From contig FR894539.1 in the NCBI GenBank assembly GCA_000436115.1, positions 1 to 14,686 on the forward strand: a stretch of 14,686 nt of DNA. The letters are read 5' to 3'. Position numbers and translations under genes: made by a program. Positions 13,259 to 14,686 of this stretch are shown in pieces; position 1 is the first letter of the stretch, and every line of letters begins with the position of its first letter. The notes below the pieces were generated by a model. It made no database searches, was not told where the DNA came from, and saw nothing but the letters and a program-made list of their open reading frames with translations. This DNA comes from Firmicutes bacterium CAG:534. GTDB lineage: Bacteria > Bacillota > Clostridia > Lachnospirales > Lachnospiraceae.

Positions 13259-14686
13259 ATGGCATTTGACGGAATCACTGTTGCAGCAGTGGTAAAACAG
13301 CTGCACGACACCCTTATTGGCGGACGGATCTATAAAATTGCCCAGCCCGAAAGCGACGAGCTTTTGATTACCATAAAAACAGCAGACGGAGGACAGAAGC
13401 GTCTTTTAGCTTCCGCAGACGCCTCCCTCCCCCTTTTGTATCTGACCGAAGCAAATAAACAGGCCCCTATGACTGCCCCCGGCTTTTGCATGCTTCTTAG
13501 AAAGCACCTGCAAAACGGCCGCATCACAGACATTACCCAGCCGGGCCTTGAACGGATCGTCCATCTGCACATTGAGCACCTGAACGAAATGGGCGACCTT
13601 TGCCGCAAAAAACTGATCATTGAGATCATGGGAAAGCACAGCAATATCATCTTTACAGATGAAAAGGATCTGATCATCGACAGTATCAAGCACATTTCCG
13701 GCATGGTCAGCTCCGTCCGCGAGGTTTTGCCGGGGCGGCCCTATTTTATCCCTCAAACCCAGGACAAGCTGGATCCCCTTGCTTTGACGAGGGACTCCTT
13801 TTTCCAGGCCATGCTGCGTTCAAACCAGCCTGTTTATAAGGCTCTCTACGGTACCTACACGGGAATTTCTCCTCTGATGGCCCATGAGATCTGTTACCGC
13901 AGCGGGATCGACGGGGATCAGTCCACTGCCCTGTTGTCACAGCCCCAGGGAACGGAACCGGGAGAGCGGCTCTTCTGCTCCTTTGACGCGCTTATGAAGC
14001 AGGTAAAGGAAGGGGCTTTTTCGCCCACCGTCATCTATGAGCAGGGTTCCCCCTCTGAATATGCCGCCATTCCCCTGACCATGTACGCAGAGCAGGAACA
14101 AAAATCTTTTCCTTCCATCAGTGGGCTTTTGGCTCAGTATTACGCCGAAAAAAGCATGTATACCAGGATCCGTCAGAAATCCGTGGATCTGCGCAGGATC
14201 GTCCAGACCGCTCTGGAACGTGACCTGAAAAAATATGATCTGCAGCTGCGCCAGATAAAGGACACGGAAAAAAAGGACAAATACCGTATTTACGGGGAAC
14301 TGCTTAACACCTACGGCTATCAGACCCCTACCGGCTCCAAATCCATGGAAGCGCTCAATTATTATACCGGGGAAACCATTACCATTCCCTTAGATCCCTT
14401 GCTGTCTCCCTCTGAAAATGCCAAGAAATACTTTGACAAATACGGGAAGCTGAAGCGTACCTACGAAGCTCTCTCCGCCCTTACCAAAGAGGTGAAGGAA
14501 GAGATCGACCATTTAGAGTCTATCCAGACGGCTTTAGACATTGCAGAAAAGGAAGAAGATCTGACCCAGATCAAGGAAGAGCTTATAGACGGCGGGTATA
14601 TCCGCCGGAAGGGAACTGCCAGAAAGCAAAAGATCACCAGCAAACCCTTCCATTATCTGAGCAGCGATGGATTTTCCATTTATGTA
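13259..14686 (+). CDS. rqcH: RqcH/NFACT family ribosome quality control protein, 3' end outside window
   Basis: Known members bind split 50S subunits carrying stalled peptidyl-tRNA and add C-terminal alanine tails; older names are fibronectin-binding protein and FbpA. The frame is open from the ATG at 13259 to the window end: 476 codons of an expected total near 570-590. Visible parts are the NFACT-N domain with MAFDGITVAAVVKQL at the start, PGFCMLLRKHLQNGRI (74-89) and the family 'LxRIV' segment with E98-R99. A coiled-coil middle follows (about 300-440), and the first strand of the NFACT-R domain begins at the very end (KPFHYLSSDGFSIYV). The ribosome site is AAAGGAG, 8 nt before the ATG. It is transcribed away from yicC; in Bacillus the same genes (yloA, yloC) are also neighbours. 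The truncation is only the window edge. Confidence 0.93.
   Translation, partial: MAFDGITVAAVVKQLHDTLIGGRIYKIAQPESDELLITIKTADGGQKRLLASADASLPLLYLTEANKQAPMTAPGFCMLLRKHLQNGRITDITQPGLERIVHLHIEHLNEMGDLCRKKLIIEIMGKHSNIIFTDEKDLIIDSIKHISGMVSSVREVLPGRPYFIPQTQDKLDPLALTRDSFFQAMLRSNQPVYKALYGTYTGISPLMAHEICYRSGIDGDQSTALLSQPQGTEPGERLFCSFDALMKQVKEGAFSPTVIYEQGSPSEYAAIPLTMYAEQEQKSFPSISGLLAQYYAEKSMYTRIRQKSVDLRRIVQTALERDLKKYDLQLRQIKDTEKKDKYRIYGELLNTYGYQTPTGSKSMEALNYYTGETITIPLDPLLSPSENAKKYFDKYGKLKRTYEALSALTKEVKEEIDHLESIQTALDIAEKEEDLTQIKEELIDGGYIRRKGTARKQKITSKPFHYLSSDGFSIYV

Noticed and set aside
13330..13940. Minus-strand open frames at 13330-13704, 13406-13756 and 13746-13940
   Set aside because: All are shadows of the rqcH coding region, which is continuous on the plus strand with clear family motifs.

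Overview
The window looks like chromosome from a spore-forming, low-to-mid GC Firmicute, most likely a Clostridia/Lachnospiraceae-type gut anaerobe. The evidence is spoIIM, a Gram-positive RNase Y, a RemA homologue, strong AGGAGG-type ribosome binding sites, GAAC-N4-GTTC LexA boxes, and gene orders typical of this phylum (nudF-spoIIM-xerD, yicC-remA-gmk-rpoZ next to rqcH, pgsA-cinA near recA). The family assignment is inference. Sixteen protein genes can be supported. Fifteen are on the minus strand and one, truncated by the window end, is on the plus strand. I see no tRNA, rRNA, CRISPR array, phage or insertion-sequence gene.

Layout, right to left in the direction of transcription. At 13123-13258 two back-to-back sigma-A-type promoters drive rqcH rightwards (ribosome quality control, partial) and a long operon leftwards: yicC, remA, gmk, rpoZ, then (after a hairpin that may attenuate) rimO, pgsA, cinA and a membrane-anchored acidic protein of unknown function. 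The genes are tightly packed: remA and gmk overlap by 11 nt, rimO and pgsA share ATGA, and the pgsA stop abuts the cinA start. A hairpin at 7730-7761 closes the operon.

A gene-free stretch of about 540 bp (7230-7767) separates it from recA. It holds a canonical recA promoter (TTGACA-17-TATTCT) with one clear and one degenerate LexA box, then a predicted leader of about 235 nt made almost entirely of consecutive stem-loops and carrying an imperfect direct repeat that reaches the recA start. recA is followed by recX and rny (RNase Y), ending in a strong terminator at 3818-3844.

The left end holds a two-gene unit (PLP aminotransferase, then nudF ADP-ribose pyrophosphatase) with a promoter and a palindromic operator-like element. 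After a perfect 30-bp palindromic terminator come spoIIM (forespore engulfment) and xerD (chromosome dimer resolution), the latter with its own promoter.

Most of the window is housekeeping: DNA repair and chromosome resolution, RNA decay, nucleotide and phospholipid synthesis, translation quality control and sporulation. I do not see a new multi-gene system. The least explained parts are the structured recA leader and the DUF3298-like membrane protein upstream of it.
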